Shown here piece by piece: positions 53,997-62,207 of a stretch of 64,000 nucleotides of DNA; within the stretch, counting starts at the first letter, position 1, and every line of letters begins with the position of its first letter. Origin of the DNA: Dyella acidiphila (GTDB lineage: Bacteria > Pseudomonadota > Gammaproteobacteria > Xanthomonadales > Rhodanobacteraceae). The translations under genes were made by a program, and so were the position numbers. The stretch lies in the NCBI RefSeq assembly GCF_014863405.1, contig NZ_JACZZA010000013.1:1-64000 (forward strand), read 5' to 3'. The notes under the pieces are model-generated. The model had not been told where the DNA came from. It ran no database searches and saw only the letters and a list, made by a program, of their open reading frames with translations.

Positions 53997-54695
53997 ATGT
54001 CTACGATTCATCGAAGCGCGACGATGTTGCGTGCAGCACGCGGATGCGCCGGCCTGTTATGGGTGCTGATGTCGACCGCAGCGGTTGCGTCAGGCACGGC
54101 GGCGACGGGACATGCGAACGAAGTGAGCGGGCGCGTCGCGCTGTCAGCCGGCCCCGGCCAGAATGTAACGGCAACCGATATCGCCAATACCCTGGTGTAC
54201 TTCGTTCCGGCCAAGGCGCCGGTGCACGTCAAGCCCGGCCACTTTACGGTCTACACGGTCAATCACGATTTCCGCCCCGCAGCGATGGTGGTGCCGGCAG
54301 GCAGCACGGTTACGTTTACCAATCTGGACGAATTGCTGCACAACCTCTATTCGGCCACGCCTAATTCGACCTTCGACTTTCAGTTCCAGGCGTCAGGGCA
54401 GTCGACCTCGCATTCGTTTACGCATGCCGGCCTGGTGCTGATCGGGTGCAGTGTGCACCGCTCGATGGAGCTGGACTTGCTGGTCGTGCCGACGCCCTAT
54501 ATCGCGCAGGTCAATGCCGACGGCCACTTTGTGCTGCGCGGCTTGCCCAAAGGTGCCGGCCAACTTTATTTCTGGAATCCACGCAGCGGCTTGGTGCAGT
54601 CCAGCGTGAGCGCACCTGCGGCGGACGTGACGCAGCAGCTGGTGGCAGTGAAGCCGGCCGTGGCCACCGAACTCAATGCGGGCCGGATGCGATGA
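53997..54695 (+). CDS. Periplasmic cupredoxin-like (type 1 copper) protein
   Basis: 232 residues from ATG at 53997 behind GGGGGC; an upstream ATG at 53934 would hide the signal peptide. The signal ends about VASG (residues 1-38). The cupredoxin domain shows HDFRPAAMVVPAGSTVTFTN and the copper ligands His115 (DELLHNLY), Cys151, His154 and Met157 (GCSVHRSM), the full type 1 set. A carboxypeptidase-regulatory-like C-terminal domain (GHFVLRGLPKGAGQLYFWNP) follows. Such proteins ferry single electrons in the periplasm and are often called methylamine-utilisation plastocyanin-like. Its stop overlaps the start of the sensor gene (ATGA), so the genes are translationally coupled. Confidence 0.85.
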   Translation: MSTIHRSATMLRAARGCAGLLWVLMSTAAVASGTAATGHANEVSGRVALSAGPGQNVTATDIANTLVYFVPAKAPVHVKPGHFTVYTVNHDFRPAAMVVPAGSTVTFTNLDELLHNLYSATPNSTFDFQFQASGQSTSHSFTHAGLVLIGCSVHRSMELDLLVVPTPYIAQVNADGHFVLRGLPKGAGQLYFWNPRSGLVQSSVSAPAADVTQQLVAVKPAVATELNAGRMR

Positions 54696-55750
54696 AGCAC
54701 TCAACGAATTTCCTGCTGCGCGGGCTGGCGATCGTCACCTTGCTGACCGTGGCCGCCGCACTGGGCGCCAGCGCACTGCTGAAAGATCAAGCCCTGTATC
54801 TGCAGACGCAGAAGATGCAGCAGGCCGGTTTGGTCGAGCAGCAGTTGCAAAAATCCGCCCTCGACCAGCTGGCACTGCGCGCGCAAATGCTGGCCGCGGA
54901 TCGCGATTTCGTCGAATACGTGGTGCAGTCGCTGGCGCCCGATCCGGCGCGCGGCGGCACGATCGACAAGCTGTCGATTACCGACCTGCTGAGCGAGCGC
55001 CGCCAGGGCTACGACGTGGCGATGGTGCTGGATGCACAAGGCCACCTGGTCAGCCAGTCGGGCGTGCTGGCCCGCGGCAGCGACAGCATTGCGCACGATC
55101 CGCTGGTCGCCGCAGCCGTGCACGACGGCGCACCGGCCCGCGGCGCCTGGCTGCAGGATGGCGTGCTGTATTGGGTCGTGGTATCGCCGCTGCTGCAAAA
55201 CCATGCGCTGAAAGGTTTGCTGGTCACGGCAAGCCAGGTCGAAAGCGCGTTTTTCCAGCCGGCCACCGCGATGTCGGACAGCGATGTGGTGCTGATGACG
55301 CCGGCCTCGATCGTGGCCGCCTCGGCCCGCGACGTGGATGTGTCGGTGCAAAACGTGTTGACCGCGCGCGATGCCGAGGTGATGGCGCTGGCACGCAACG
55401 GCGGCGGCCCGCTGCCGCTGCACGGCGAGCAGCGCGATCTTCGCAGCTGGGTTACGCCGGCCCGCGTGCCCGGCCTGGAGCTTGCGGTGGTGGCGATCTA
55501 CAAGGGCGGCGATACAGCCGGATCGCCGGCGCCCCTGCTGATCGGCGGCTTCGTGCTGTTCGGCGCGGTGATCGCCTTGCTCTTGCTGTTGCAGTGGTGG
55601 TTTACCTGGCGACCGCTCGACGACGTGCTGGAGGTGCTTGACCGCGCCGCCAGCGGCGACCGCACGCTGGTGCTGCGCACGCGCGGCAGCGCGATCGTGA
55701 TGCGCATCGGCGAAAGCTTCAATCACATCCTCAAGCTCAACCGCTCATGA
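54692..55750 (+). CDS. Membrane sensor protein with periplasmic Cache-type domain and HAMP-like end, no output domain
   Basis: 352 residues. A first membrane helix (LRGLAIVTLLTVAAALGASA) is followed by a ~260-residue periplasmic region with the pattern of double-Cache sensors (VAMVLDAQGHLVSQSGVLAR, ILQNHALKGLLVTASQVES-like). A second helix (PLLIGGFVLFGAVIALLLLL) leads to a HAMP-like segment (RPLDDVLEVLDRAASGDRTL). The protein ends about 30 residues later. No kinase, cyclase or chemotaxis output is present, so it must signal through a partner or act as a membrane accessory. The start overlaps the cupredoxin stop by four bases; the DUF4142 gene follows after 16 bases. The three form an operon. 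Confidence 0.75.
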   Translation: MKHSTNFLLRGLAIVTLLTVAAALGASALLKDQALYLQTQKMQQAGLVEQQLQKSALDQLALRAQMLAADRDFVEYVVQSLAPDPARGGTIDKLSITDLLSERRQGYDVAMVLDAQGHLVSQSGVLARGSDSIAHDPLVAAAVHDGAPARGAWLQDGVLYWVVVSPLLQNHALKGLLVTASQVESAFFQPATAMSDSDVVLMTPASIVAASARDVDVSVQNVLTARDAEVMALARNGGGPLPLHGEQRDLRSWVTPARVPGLELAVVAIYKGGDTAGSPAPLLIGGFVLFGAVIALLLLLQWWFTWRPLDDVLEVLDRAASGDRTLVLRTRGSAIVMRIGESFNHILKLNRS

Positions 55751-55766
55751 CACGATGGAGATCACT

Positions 55767-56267
55767 ATGAAATCGCATCTTTCCGCTTTGTTGGTGCTTG
55801 CCGTGGCCGTCGCGCTGCCGCTGTCGGCGAATGCTGCCGAAAACGTTTCTGCCACCGACCAGGCCTTTGTCGCCATGGTCAGCCAGGGCGGCATGTTTGA
55901 AGTGAAGGCGGGCCAGCTTGCCGCCGATCAGGGAAGCACGCAGGACATCAAGGACCAGGGCAGCACCGAAGCGCATGACCATCAGCTGGTCGGCGACAAA
56001 CTCAGCACGATTGCCAAGGGCGCAGGCATTCCGGTCGCCGATACGCTCAATGCGTCGTTCCAGAAGAAGCTGGATGATCTGAAGGCTTTATCGGGACCGG
56101 CCTTCGACACGGCTTATCTGAGCAGCATGAACGACATCCATAGCAAGGACGGCGCTGCGTTCGCGAAGGAAGCCGCCTCCGGCACCAATCCGGATCTGCG
56201 TGCCTTCGCTGCCGAAACGCACCGGATCGTTGTGCGTCATCAGGGCGAACTGCACGCCAAGCCCTGA
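55767..56267 (+). CDS. DUF4142 protein, exported
   Basis: 166 residues. MKSHLSALLVLAVAVALPLSANAAE is a clean signal peptide with GGAG eight bases before the ATG; an in-frame ATG at 55755 overlaps the ribosome site and is less likely. The mature chain is a four-helix bundle of the DUF4142 type: DQAFVAMVSQGGMFEVKAGQ, AHDHQLVGDKLSTIAKGAGI, GPAFDTAYLSSMNDIHSKDG and LRAFAAETHRIVVRHQGELH. The family is ferritin-like in fold; several His/Glu pairs could bind metal but this is unproven. Third gene of the cupredoxin-sensor operon. Confidence 0.85.
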   Translation: MKSHLSALLVLAVAVALPLSANAAENVSATDQAFVAMVSQGGMFEVKAGQLAADQGSTQDIKDQGSTEAHDHQLVGDKLSTIAKGAGIPVADTLNASFQKKLDDLKALSGPAFDTAYLSSMNDIHSKDGAAFAKEAASGTNPDLRAFAAETHRIVVRHQGELHAKP

Positions 56268-56382
56268 GACACAGGACGGCGACCGCGGCGGCGCGCCTGT
56301 TCCGGCATTTTCCCCTGGTGATTTGAATTTGTCGGACTATTGAACAACACTTGGCCGGTCGCCCTGAGCCAAGAGCACGTGC

Positions 56383-58404
56383 ATGCCGCCGCTTTCTCCG
56401 ATGAGCCGCCGTTCGTTTCTGCAAGGCATGGCCCTGGCGGCCGGCATGAGCGCGATGACGTACCGGCCGCTGCGCGCCGCCGCATTGCCGGCGACGGCCG
56501 GCGGCACGCCACAGGTGCCGCTGTTTCCCACGGCACCCTTGATGCAACAACCCTTTGCGCTGCTGCCGGCCGGCTCGATCAAGGCCGGCGGCTGGTTGCG
56601 GCGGCAGCTGGCGATCCAGGCGGCCGGCCTGGGCGGTCATCTGGATGAGTTCTGGCCGATCGTAGGGCCGGACAGCGGCTGGCTGGGTGGCAGCGGCGAA
56701 TCATGGGAAGACGGTCCGTATTTTCTCGATGGCCTGGTGCCGCTGGCATGGCAGCTGGATTCGCCACAGCTCAAGGCCAAGGCGATGCGCTTTATCGACT
56801 GGACGCTGGATCATCCGTGGGACAACGGCATGTTCGGTCCGCGCAGCAACGACGACTGGTGGCCGCGCATGGTCATGCTCAAGGTGCTGACGCAGTATCA
56901 CGAGCTCACCGGCGATGCGCGCGTGATGCCGTTGATGACGCGCTATTTCCACTATCAGCTGCAGGCGCTGCCCACGCGCCCCTTGCGCGACTGGGCGCGC
57001 ATGCGCTGGCAGGACGAGCTGATGTCCGTGCTGTGGCTTTACCAGCGCACGCAGGATCCTAAACTGCTTGAGCTTGCGCATCTGCTTCGCCAGCAGGGTT
57101 ACGACTGGCAGGGCATGTTCGCGCATTTTCCGTTCACGCAGAAAACCGACGCCGATGCGCTGCGCAAACAGGCCGGCGGCTCCGACGCGTTCATGCAGGA
57201 TCTCGGGTTGCAGGTGCACGGCGTCAACAACGCGCAAGCGCTGAAAGCTTCGCCGGTGTGGTCGACCGTGTCCGGTACCGCCGTCGACTGCAACGCCATC
57301 CAGCATCAGCTGCAGATGCTCGATACCTATCACGGCCTGCCCAATGGCATGTTCTCCGCGGACGAACATCTTGCCGGCCGCAGTCCGTCGCAAGGCACCG
57401 AACTGTGCACCGTGGTGGAAACCATGTTCTCGCTGGAAGTGGCGCTGGCCATTACCGGCGATGCCGCGTTGGGCGATCGCCTGGAGCGCATCGCCTTCAA
57501 TGCATTGCCCGCCGCCTTGACCGACGACATGTGGGCGCACCAATACAACCAGCAACCCAACCAGGTCGAATGCAGCCTGCACCGCCAGCCGTGGACCACC
57601 GACGGACCGGAATCGAACCTGTTTGGACTGGAACCGAATTTCCGCTGCTGCACGGCGAATTTCCATCAAGGCTGGCCCAAATTCGCCAACAGCCTATGGA
57701 TGGCCACCGCCGACCAGGGGCTGGCGGCGATGAGCTACGCGCCATGCACGGTGACGACCGTGGTGCGCGATGTGCCGGTGACGGTCGAGCAAGTGAGCGA
57801 TTATCCCTTCCGGCAAAGCGTCAGCATCATGCTCAAGCCGCAACGCGCGCTGCGCTTTCCCTTGCGCCTGCGCATGCCGGCATGGTCGCAAAACACGCGT
57901 ATGGCGGTGAATGGCAAGCCGGTCGCTGCGGTCGCCGGCTTTACCACCATCGAGCGCACCTGGGCCCCCGGCGATATCGTTGAAGTGCACTTCGATGCCG
58001 AAGTGAAGACTGAGCGCGGCTACAACGGTGCCCTCAGTTTCAGCCGCGGCGCACTGGTCTACGCCCTGCCAATCAAAGAGAACTGGCTGATCTGGCGCAA
58101 GCGCGGTCCGACCAACGACTGGCAGGTGTATCCCGGCTCGCGCTGGAACCTGGGCATCGATCCCGCGGCGTCTGTTGCGGTGAGTGAACATCCCATCGGC
58201 GATAAGCCGTTCGCAGGCGCAACGCCCGCCGTGCAATTGACGCTGCAGGGTCGTTACGTACCGGCATGGAAGGCGGAAGAAGGCAGTGCCGATCCGGTGC
58301 CGGCCAAGGCCGAACCCGCCACCGATGAAGCCGCGCAATCCGTCACGCTGGTGCCTTATGCCGGCGCCAAGCTGCGCATCACGGCGTTTCCGTCGCTGGG
58401 CTGA
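56383..58404 (+). CDS. GH127-like beta-L-arabinofuranosidase domain protein, Tat-exported
   Basis: 673 residues (667 if started at the ATG 56401). SRRSFLQGMALAAGMSA near the start is a twin-arginine signal. The (alpha/alpha)6 barrel carries the conserved zinc-thiolate set of GH127: Glu340 and Cys342 in GTELCTVVE, and Cys422-Cys423 in FRCCTANFHQGW (numbered from 56383). In the Bifidobacterium enzyme HypBA1 the equivalents are E338, C340, C417 and C418, the first-named Cys pair supplying the nucleophile, so the site is complete. C-terminal beta domains (RFPLRLRMPAWSQNTRMAVN, GALSFSRGALVYALPIKENW) also match. It probably removes L-arabinofuranosyl or related residues from plant glycans. The gene stands alone. 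Confidence 0.85.
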   Translation: MPPLSPMSRRSFLQGMALAAGMSAMTYRPLRAAALPATAGGTPQVPLFPTAPLMQQPFALLPAGSIKAGGWLRRQLAIQAAGLGGHLDEFWPIVGPDSGWLGGSGESWEDGPYFLDGLVPLAWQLDSPQLKAKAMRFIDWTLDHPWDNGMFGPRSNDDWWPRMVMLKVLTQYHELTGDARVMPLMTRYFHYQLQALPTRPLRDWARMRWQDELMSVLWLYQRTQDPKLLELAHLLRQQGYDWQGMFAHFPFTQKTDADALRKQAGGSDAFMQDLGLQVHGVNNAQALKASPVWSTVSGTAVDCNAIQHQLQMLDTYHGLPNGMFSADEHLAGRSPSQGTELCTVVETMFSLEVALAITGDAALGDRLERIAFNALPAALTDDMWAHQYNQQPNQVECSLHRQPWTTDGPESNLFGLEPNFRCCTANFHQGWPKFANSLWMATADQGLAAMSYAPCTVTTVVRDVPVTVEQVSDYPFRQSVSIMLKPQRALRFPLRLRMPAWSQNTRMAVNGKPVAAVAGFTTIERTWAPGDIVEVHFDAEVKTERGYNGALSFSRGALVYALPIKENWLIWRKRGPTNDWQVYPGSRWNLGIDPAASVAVSEHPIGDKPFAGATPAVQLTLQGRYVPAWKAEEGSADPVPAKAEPATDEAAQSVTLVPYAGAKLRITAFPSLG

Positions 58405-58468
58405 GTGCGCCGCCTGACGAAGCATGAATAGGTGTTGCCGCGCGGGATCTCGCTGCGGCAGCGCTTCA

Positions 58469-58714
58469 TCAATCGAATACAACGTCGTGTTCCAACATCA
58501 CCCAAAGCTCGGCCGGGCATAGCAGCCGGTTCTGTTGCAGCTGAAATTCCACCGCCAATGCCACCACCTGGCAGTTGTCCAGCGTCACCTCGCACAAATG
58601 ACAGCGCAGGAAATCGAGCACAAAACGCTGCAGCTCCCACGGCAGGCGCGCAAAGGGCGTGTCGCCATCCCGCAGGTGCGAACGTCTGAGCCGTTTCCTG
58701 GCAGAGGCCGCCAC
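58469..58714 (-). CDS. Small protein of unknown function
   Basis: 81 residues from GTG at 58714, supported by a strong GGGAGGAGG immediately upstream. The sequence has a basic start (RKRLRRSHLRDG), then PFARLPWELQRFVLDFLRCH, LCEVTLDNCQVVALAVEFQL and LLCPAELWVMLEHDVVFD. It is compact with three cysteines and no signal peptide. No family was recognised. It runs convergent to the GH127-like gene; a link with the LysR gene upstream is not evident. Confidence 0.55.
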   Translation of the reverse strand: MAASARKRLRRSHLRDGDTPFARLPWELQRFVLDFLRCHLCEVTLDNCQVVALAVEFQLQQNRLLCPAELWVMLEHDVVFD

Positions 58715-59041
58715 GACCTCCTCCCTGATCGCTTGCTGTTACACAGGGATTTGCAAGATATGTTCCAGTCAGTGCTTTCAAGTGCTTGCATCGGTGCAGG
58801 CATGTCCGCGGACATATCGGCGGACATCCGCGCGGACAGATGGGGCTATCGATTTAGCTGGCCATTCGTCTGCCTTACCGGCTTCCTGGCCAACCGCTTC
58901 TGGGATATGGCTGGAGTCACGTGCTCCATGGCCATCAGCGGTTTTTTCAACATATCGCGCTGATCGACGGCTTTGTGCACGACTGCCAGTGCTTTGCAAT
59001 GCTCCAACGAGGCAAGCGGCAGCACGTCTTCGCGCAGGTAT
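58715..59041. other. Intergenic region with short GCGGACAT direct repeats
   Basis: About 325 bases without a supported gene. At 58805-58842, GCGGACATatcg/GCGGACATccgc/GCGGACAG gives three copies of GCGGACA at 12-14 base steps, partly palindromic (GTCCGCGGAC). This could be an operator cluster or a slippage product. Short open frames here read MSADMSADMPAPM-like low-complexity peptide and were not accepted. Confidence 0.4.
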
Positions 59042-59893
59042 TCAATTGGCCAGCCGCGCGACCACCATCTCCATCAAGGCACGCAGACGCGCCAACCGTC
59101 GCATATCGCGGTGGTAACCGACCCAGATGTCGCGCGTAGGCGGTTCTTCGCCCAGCTCGATGCGCTGCAGTTCCGCCATCGCGTCGCCGAGCGGGCGCGG
59201 CAGCACCGCCACGCCCGCACCTTTGGCACACATGCGCGCCTGCACCGAACGCGCATTGCTGCGAAACCCGACACGGGCACGCGGCAGCATGCGTTGCAGC
59301 CACGCCACTTCGGGCATGCCGCCGAAGGCAATGTTCATCACCAGCAAGGAGGCACCCTCGCCATCGCCTGCCGCGGGCACTGGATGATCCGTGGCGACAT
59401 ACACGCCGTAAGGCATGCGCAGCAGCTTGCGCGACACCACGTCGGGCTCGTCGAACGGCTGGATGCGAAAGGCCAGGTCGGCCTCCCGCCGCGACAGGCT
59501 GAAGAAGCGCGAGTCGGTCAGCAATTCGATCACTACGCGCGGATACTGTTTGGCGAAGTCGGCAATCAGCGGCGTCAACAGGTACTCGGCGAACCAATCC
59601 GACGAGGTGATGCGCAGCATGCCGTCCAGTTGCTGCTCCTGGCCGGTGAGCTGGCGCTGAAATGCCAGCGCCTCTTCCTCCATGCGCTCCACGTGGGCGA
59701 GCACGGCGCTGCCCTCATCGGTGAGTACGAAGCCATCCTTGGTGCGCTGGAAAAGCTGGTGCCCCAGGGCCTGTTCCAGCGCCTGCAGGCGGCGGCCCAT
59801 GGTCGGCTGGGTCTGTCCGAGTCGGCGCGCGGCAGCGCCGAGCGTGCCCTCGCGCGCCACCGCCAGGAATACGCGCAGATCGCTCCATTCCAT
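59042..59893 (-). CDS. LysR-family transcriptional regulator
   Basis: 283 residues. The N-terminal winged helix (LRVFLAVAREGTLGAAARRLGQTQPTMGRRLQALEQALG) is canonical. The C-terminal effector domain shows LRITSSDWFAEYLLTPLIAD and the periplasmic-binding-protein-like two-lobe pattern (DLAFRIQPFDEPDVVSRKLL, GVAVLPRPLGDAMAELQRIE). Length is slightly below the 290-310 usual for the family, but all parts are present. It is divergent from the quinone-reductase-like gene at 60036, with ATGCA repeats between them, so it most likely controls that operon. Confidence 0.9.
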   Translation of the reverse strand: MEWSDLRVFLAVAREGTLGAAARRLGQTQPTMGRRLQALEQALGHQLFQRTKDGFVLTDEGSAVLAHVERMEEEALAFQRQLTGQEQQLDGMLRITSSDWFAEYLLTPLIADFAKQYPRVVIELLTDSRFFSLSRREADLAFRIQPFDEPDVVSRKLLRMPYGVYVATDHPVPAAGDGEGASLLVMNIAFGGMPEVAWLQRMLPRARVGFRSNARSVQARMCAKGAGVAVLPRPLGDAMAELQRIELGEEPPTRDIWVGYHRDMRRLARLRALMEMVVARLAN

Positions 59894-59936
59894 CGTTTGT
59901 CCCTCGCTTCTTGCTACGCCGGACCGTGCCCAAGCT

Positions 59937-59983
59937 CATGCAATTATGCATGGACTGAATACGGTAATTTTGATTTTCATGCA
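59937..59983. promoter_or_regulatory. ATGCA repeats between LysR and the divergent operon, candidate LysR site
   Basis: CATGCA-ATTA-TGCATG (59937-59952) is a sixteen-base inverted repeat, and a third CATGCA occurs at 59978-59983 in AT-rich DNA. The pair fits the dyad with a recognition and an activation site usual for LysR-type regulators. It is the only strong repeat in the 142-base divergent gap. Confidence 0.5.
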
Positions 59984-60035
59984 AAATTATTGGGCGTAGC
60001 TTAGCCGCCAGTTCCCTCTGACGCCTGAGTTCGCC

Positions 60036-61037
60036 ATGTCCCAACCCGCCTCCATGAAAGCCGCCGTGCTGGAAAATTACGGCGCCCCCTTCCGCCTCGC
60101 CGATATCGCCCGGCCCGTGCCGCAGCCCGGCCAGGTGCTGGTGCGCATCCTCGCCAGCGGGGTCAATCCGCTCGACCTGAAGATTCGCCGCGGTGCCGCG
60201 GAGCACGCGCGGCATCCGCTGCCGGCCATTCTCGGCATGGACCTGGCCGGCGTGGTCGAAGCGGTGGGCGCCCAGGTGAGCGACTTCCGCGTTGGCGACG
60301 AGGTGTACGGCATGACCGGCGGCGTCGGCGGTGTGCAGGGTTCGCTGGCCGAATATGCCGCGGTGGATGCTGGCCTGCTGGCGCTCAAGCCGGCGCATTT
60401 CAGCATGCGCGAAGCGGCGTCGTTGCCGCTGGTATTTATTACCGCGTGGGAAGGGCTGGTCGATCGCGCCCATGTGCACGCCGGCCAGCACGTACTGGTG
60501 CAAGGCGGTGCCGGCGGTGTCGGCAGCATGGCGATCCAGATTGCGCGCGCCTTCGGCGCCACGGTGTTCGCCACCGGCGCCGCAGCCCGCGCCGACGTGA
60601 TCGAGCGGCTGGGCGCCACGCCGATCGAGCATGCGCGCATGTCGGTCGAGGATTACGTCAATACGTACAGCGCCGGCCGCGGCTTCGATGTGGTGTACGA
60701 CACCACCGGCGGCGCCAGTCTCGATGCGTCTTTTCGCGCGGTGGCACGCTTCGGTCACGTGGTGAGTTCGCTGGGCTGGGGCAGCCACGCACTGGCGCCG
60801 CTCTCCTTCCGCGCCGCCACCTATTCGGGCGTGTTCACCTTGCTGCCGCTGCTGACCGGCGAAGGCAAGGCGCATCACGGCGAGATTCTGCGCGAAGCCA
60901 CCCGGCTGGCCGAAGCCGGCATGCTCCGGCCGCTGCTGGACGCACACGAGTTCGATTTGAACGACATCGATGCTGCGCACGCGCTGGTCGAACAGCAGCA
61001 GGCGCATGGCAAGGTCGTGATCCGCATTGCCCACTGA
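60036..61037 (+). CDS. Zinc-independent quinone oxidoreductase / MDR-superfamily alcohol-dehydrogenase-like
   Basis: 333 residues. The GroES-like part opens MKAAVLENYGAPFRLADIAR and carries LASGVNPLDLKIRRG and ILGMDLAGVVEAVGAQVSDF, without the Cys/His zinc ligands of alcohol dehydrogenases (the quinone reductase branch). The Rossmann part has VLVQGGAGGVGSMAIQIARA. It should reduce quinones or enones with NADPH in the cytosol. An internal ATG at residue 7 (MKAAV) is a possible start. First gene of the LysR-controlled group; the AhpD-like gene follows after 76 bases. Confidence 0.88.
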   Translation: MSQPASMKAAVLENYGAPFRLADIARPVPQPGQVLVRILASGVNPLDLKIRRGAAEHARHPLPAILGMDLAGVVEAVGAQVSDFRVGDEVYGMTGGVGGVQGSLAEYAAVDAGLLALKPAHFSMREAASLPLVFITAWEGLVDRAHVHAGQHVLVQGGAGGVGSMAIQIARAFGATVFATGAAARADVIERLGATPIEHARMSVEDYVNTYSAGRGFDVVYDTTGGASLDASFRAVARFGHVVSSLGWGSHALAPLSFRAATYSGVFTLLPLLTGEGKAHHGEILREATRLAEAGMLRPLLDAHEFDLNDIDAAHALVEQQQAHGKVVIRIAH

Positions 61038-61113
61038 GGCAACCGTTGAGCAACACCCGCCCGGCTCGCCAGCCGCGCCGGCTACTACTGCAAATCCACC
61101 AAGGAGAAACCTC

Positions 61114-61458
61114 ATGCTGAACTGGCTTGAATATCGCAAAGAACTGATGGGCCGCATCGGCGAAATCGGCAAGCTGAGCCCCGACACTGTGGCCGGCTAT
61201 CAAACCCTGTCCAAGGCCGGCCAGAAAACCGGTCACCTGGATGCAAAAACGCGCGAGCTGATTGCGCTGGCGGTGGCCGTGACCACCCGCTGCGATGGCT
61301 GTATCACCGTACACACCGGCGAGGCGCTCAAGCACGGCGCAACCCGCGAAGAAATCAGCGAAGCCTTGGGCGTGGCGGTCGCACTCAATGCCGGCGCCGC
61401 CCTGGTCTATTCCGCCCGCGTGATGGATGCGGTGAGCGAACACAGCGCGGCCAGCTGA
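61114..61458 (+). CDS. Carboxymuconolactone decarboxylase / AhpD-family protein
   Basis: 114 residues from ATG at 61114 behind AAGGAGAAA, a near-consensus ribosome site; the open frame before it is not needed. KTRELIALAVAVTTRCDGCITVHTGEALKHGATREEISEAL contains Cys60-x-x-Cys63-x-x-x-His67, the AhpD alkylhydroperoxidase active site, and the Glu upstream of it. Such proteins reduce peroxides or act in aromatic degradation. With the quinone reductase before it and protoglobin after, a role against reactive species or quinones is plausible. Confidence 0.9.
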   Translation: MLNWLEYRKELMGRIGEIGKLSPDTVAGYQTLSKAGQKTGHLDAKTRELIALAVAVTTRCDGCITVHTGEALKHGATREEISEALGVAVALNAGAALVYSARVMDAVSEHSAAS

Positions 61459-61564
61459 GCATCGGCGCGAGTCGCTGCGCGAGAGGCCCTGTTTCCTCGC
61501 GCAGCGGCAGCGCGCTCGGCCATCCATCCACGTCCCTGCACCACGACAGCGCAAGAGAATCCCC

Positions 61565-62176
61565 ATGCATGTATCTGCAACTGAAATACCCGGCTACACC
61601 TATGGCACGCCGGCCGTCGGCAGTTCGTCCGCCAGCATGGACGATCTGCAGCGACTGAAAGTTGCCACTGGCTTCAACGCGGAAGACGAACGCTATCTGC
61701 AGCTTGCCGGCGCGGTGCTGGGCGACCAGGTGGAAGCTATCGTCAAGCATTGGCGCGCCGGGATCATTGCCGGCATTCCGCATCTGGCCAGGCATTCGCG
61801 CAAGCTGGACGGATCGCCGCTGCCCGATTACCTGGCACGCAGCAACCGCCGCTTCGAGCAATGGATCCTGGATACCTGCCTGCGTCCCTACGACCAGGAC
61901 TGGCTCAACTATCAGCAGGAAATCGCCCTGCGCCATACCAGCGCCAAGAAGAACCAGACCGACCATGCCGACTCGACATCGCATGTGCCGTACAGCGATA
62001 TCGTGGCCTTCGTGGCCGTGCTCAACGAGACCATTCGGCCTTATCTACAGGCCAAAGGGCACGCGGAAGCGGAGGTGACGCAGATGCACGCGGCCTGGTG
62101 CAAGTCGATGCATATGCAGATGGCGTTGTGGGCCAAGCCGTATATGGAGATGGAGCGCGCGGGCCGCGAGTGGTGA
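61565..62176 (+). CDS. Protoglobin (single-domain globin-coupled-sensor-type haem protein)
   Basis: 203 residues. IPGYTYG near the N-terminus is the fingerprint of protoglobins, whose extended N-terminal loop covers the haem. The proximal haem ligand is His124 in EIALRHTSAKKNQTD (His120 in the Methanosarcina protein). There is no output domain, so this is the stand-alone form that binds O2, CO or NO. It lies 106 bases after the AhpD-like gene in the same direction. The combination suggests handling of NO or peroxides; this is inference from context. Confidence 0.9.
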   Translation: MHVSATEIPGYTYGTPAVGSSSASMDDLQRLKVATGFNAEDERYLQLAGAVLGDQVEAIVKHWRAGIIAGIPHLARHSRKLDGSPLPDYLARSNRRFEQWILDTCLRPYDQDWLNYQQEIALRHTSAKKNQTDHADSTSHVPYSDIVAFVAVLNETIRPYLQAKGHAEAEVTQMHAAWCKSMHMQMALWAKPYMEMERAGREW

Positions 62177-62207
62177 TTCGCCAAGCGGAAGGCAGGCGTG
62201 TTCCGCG

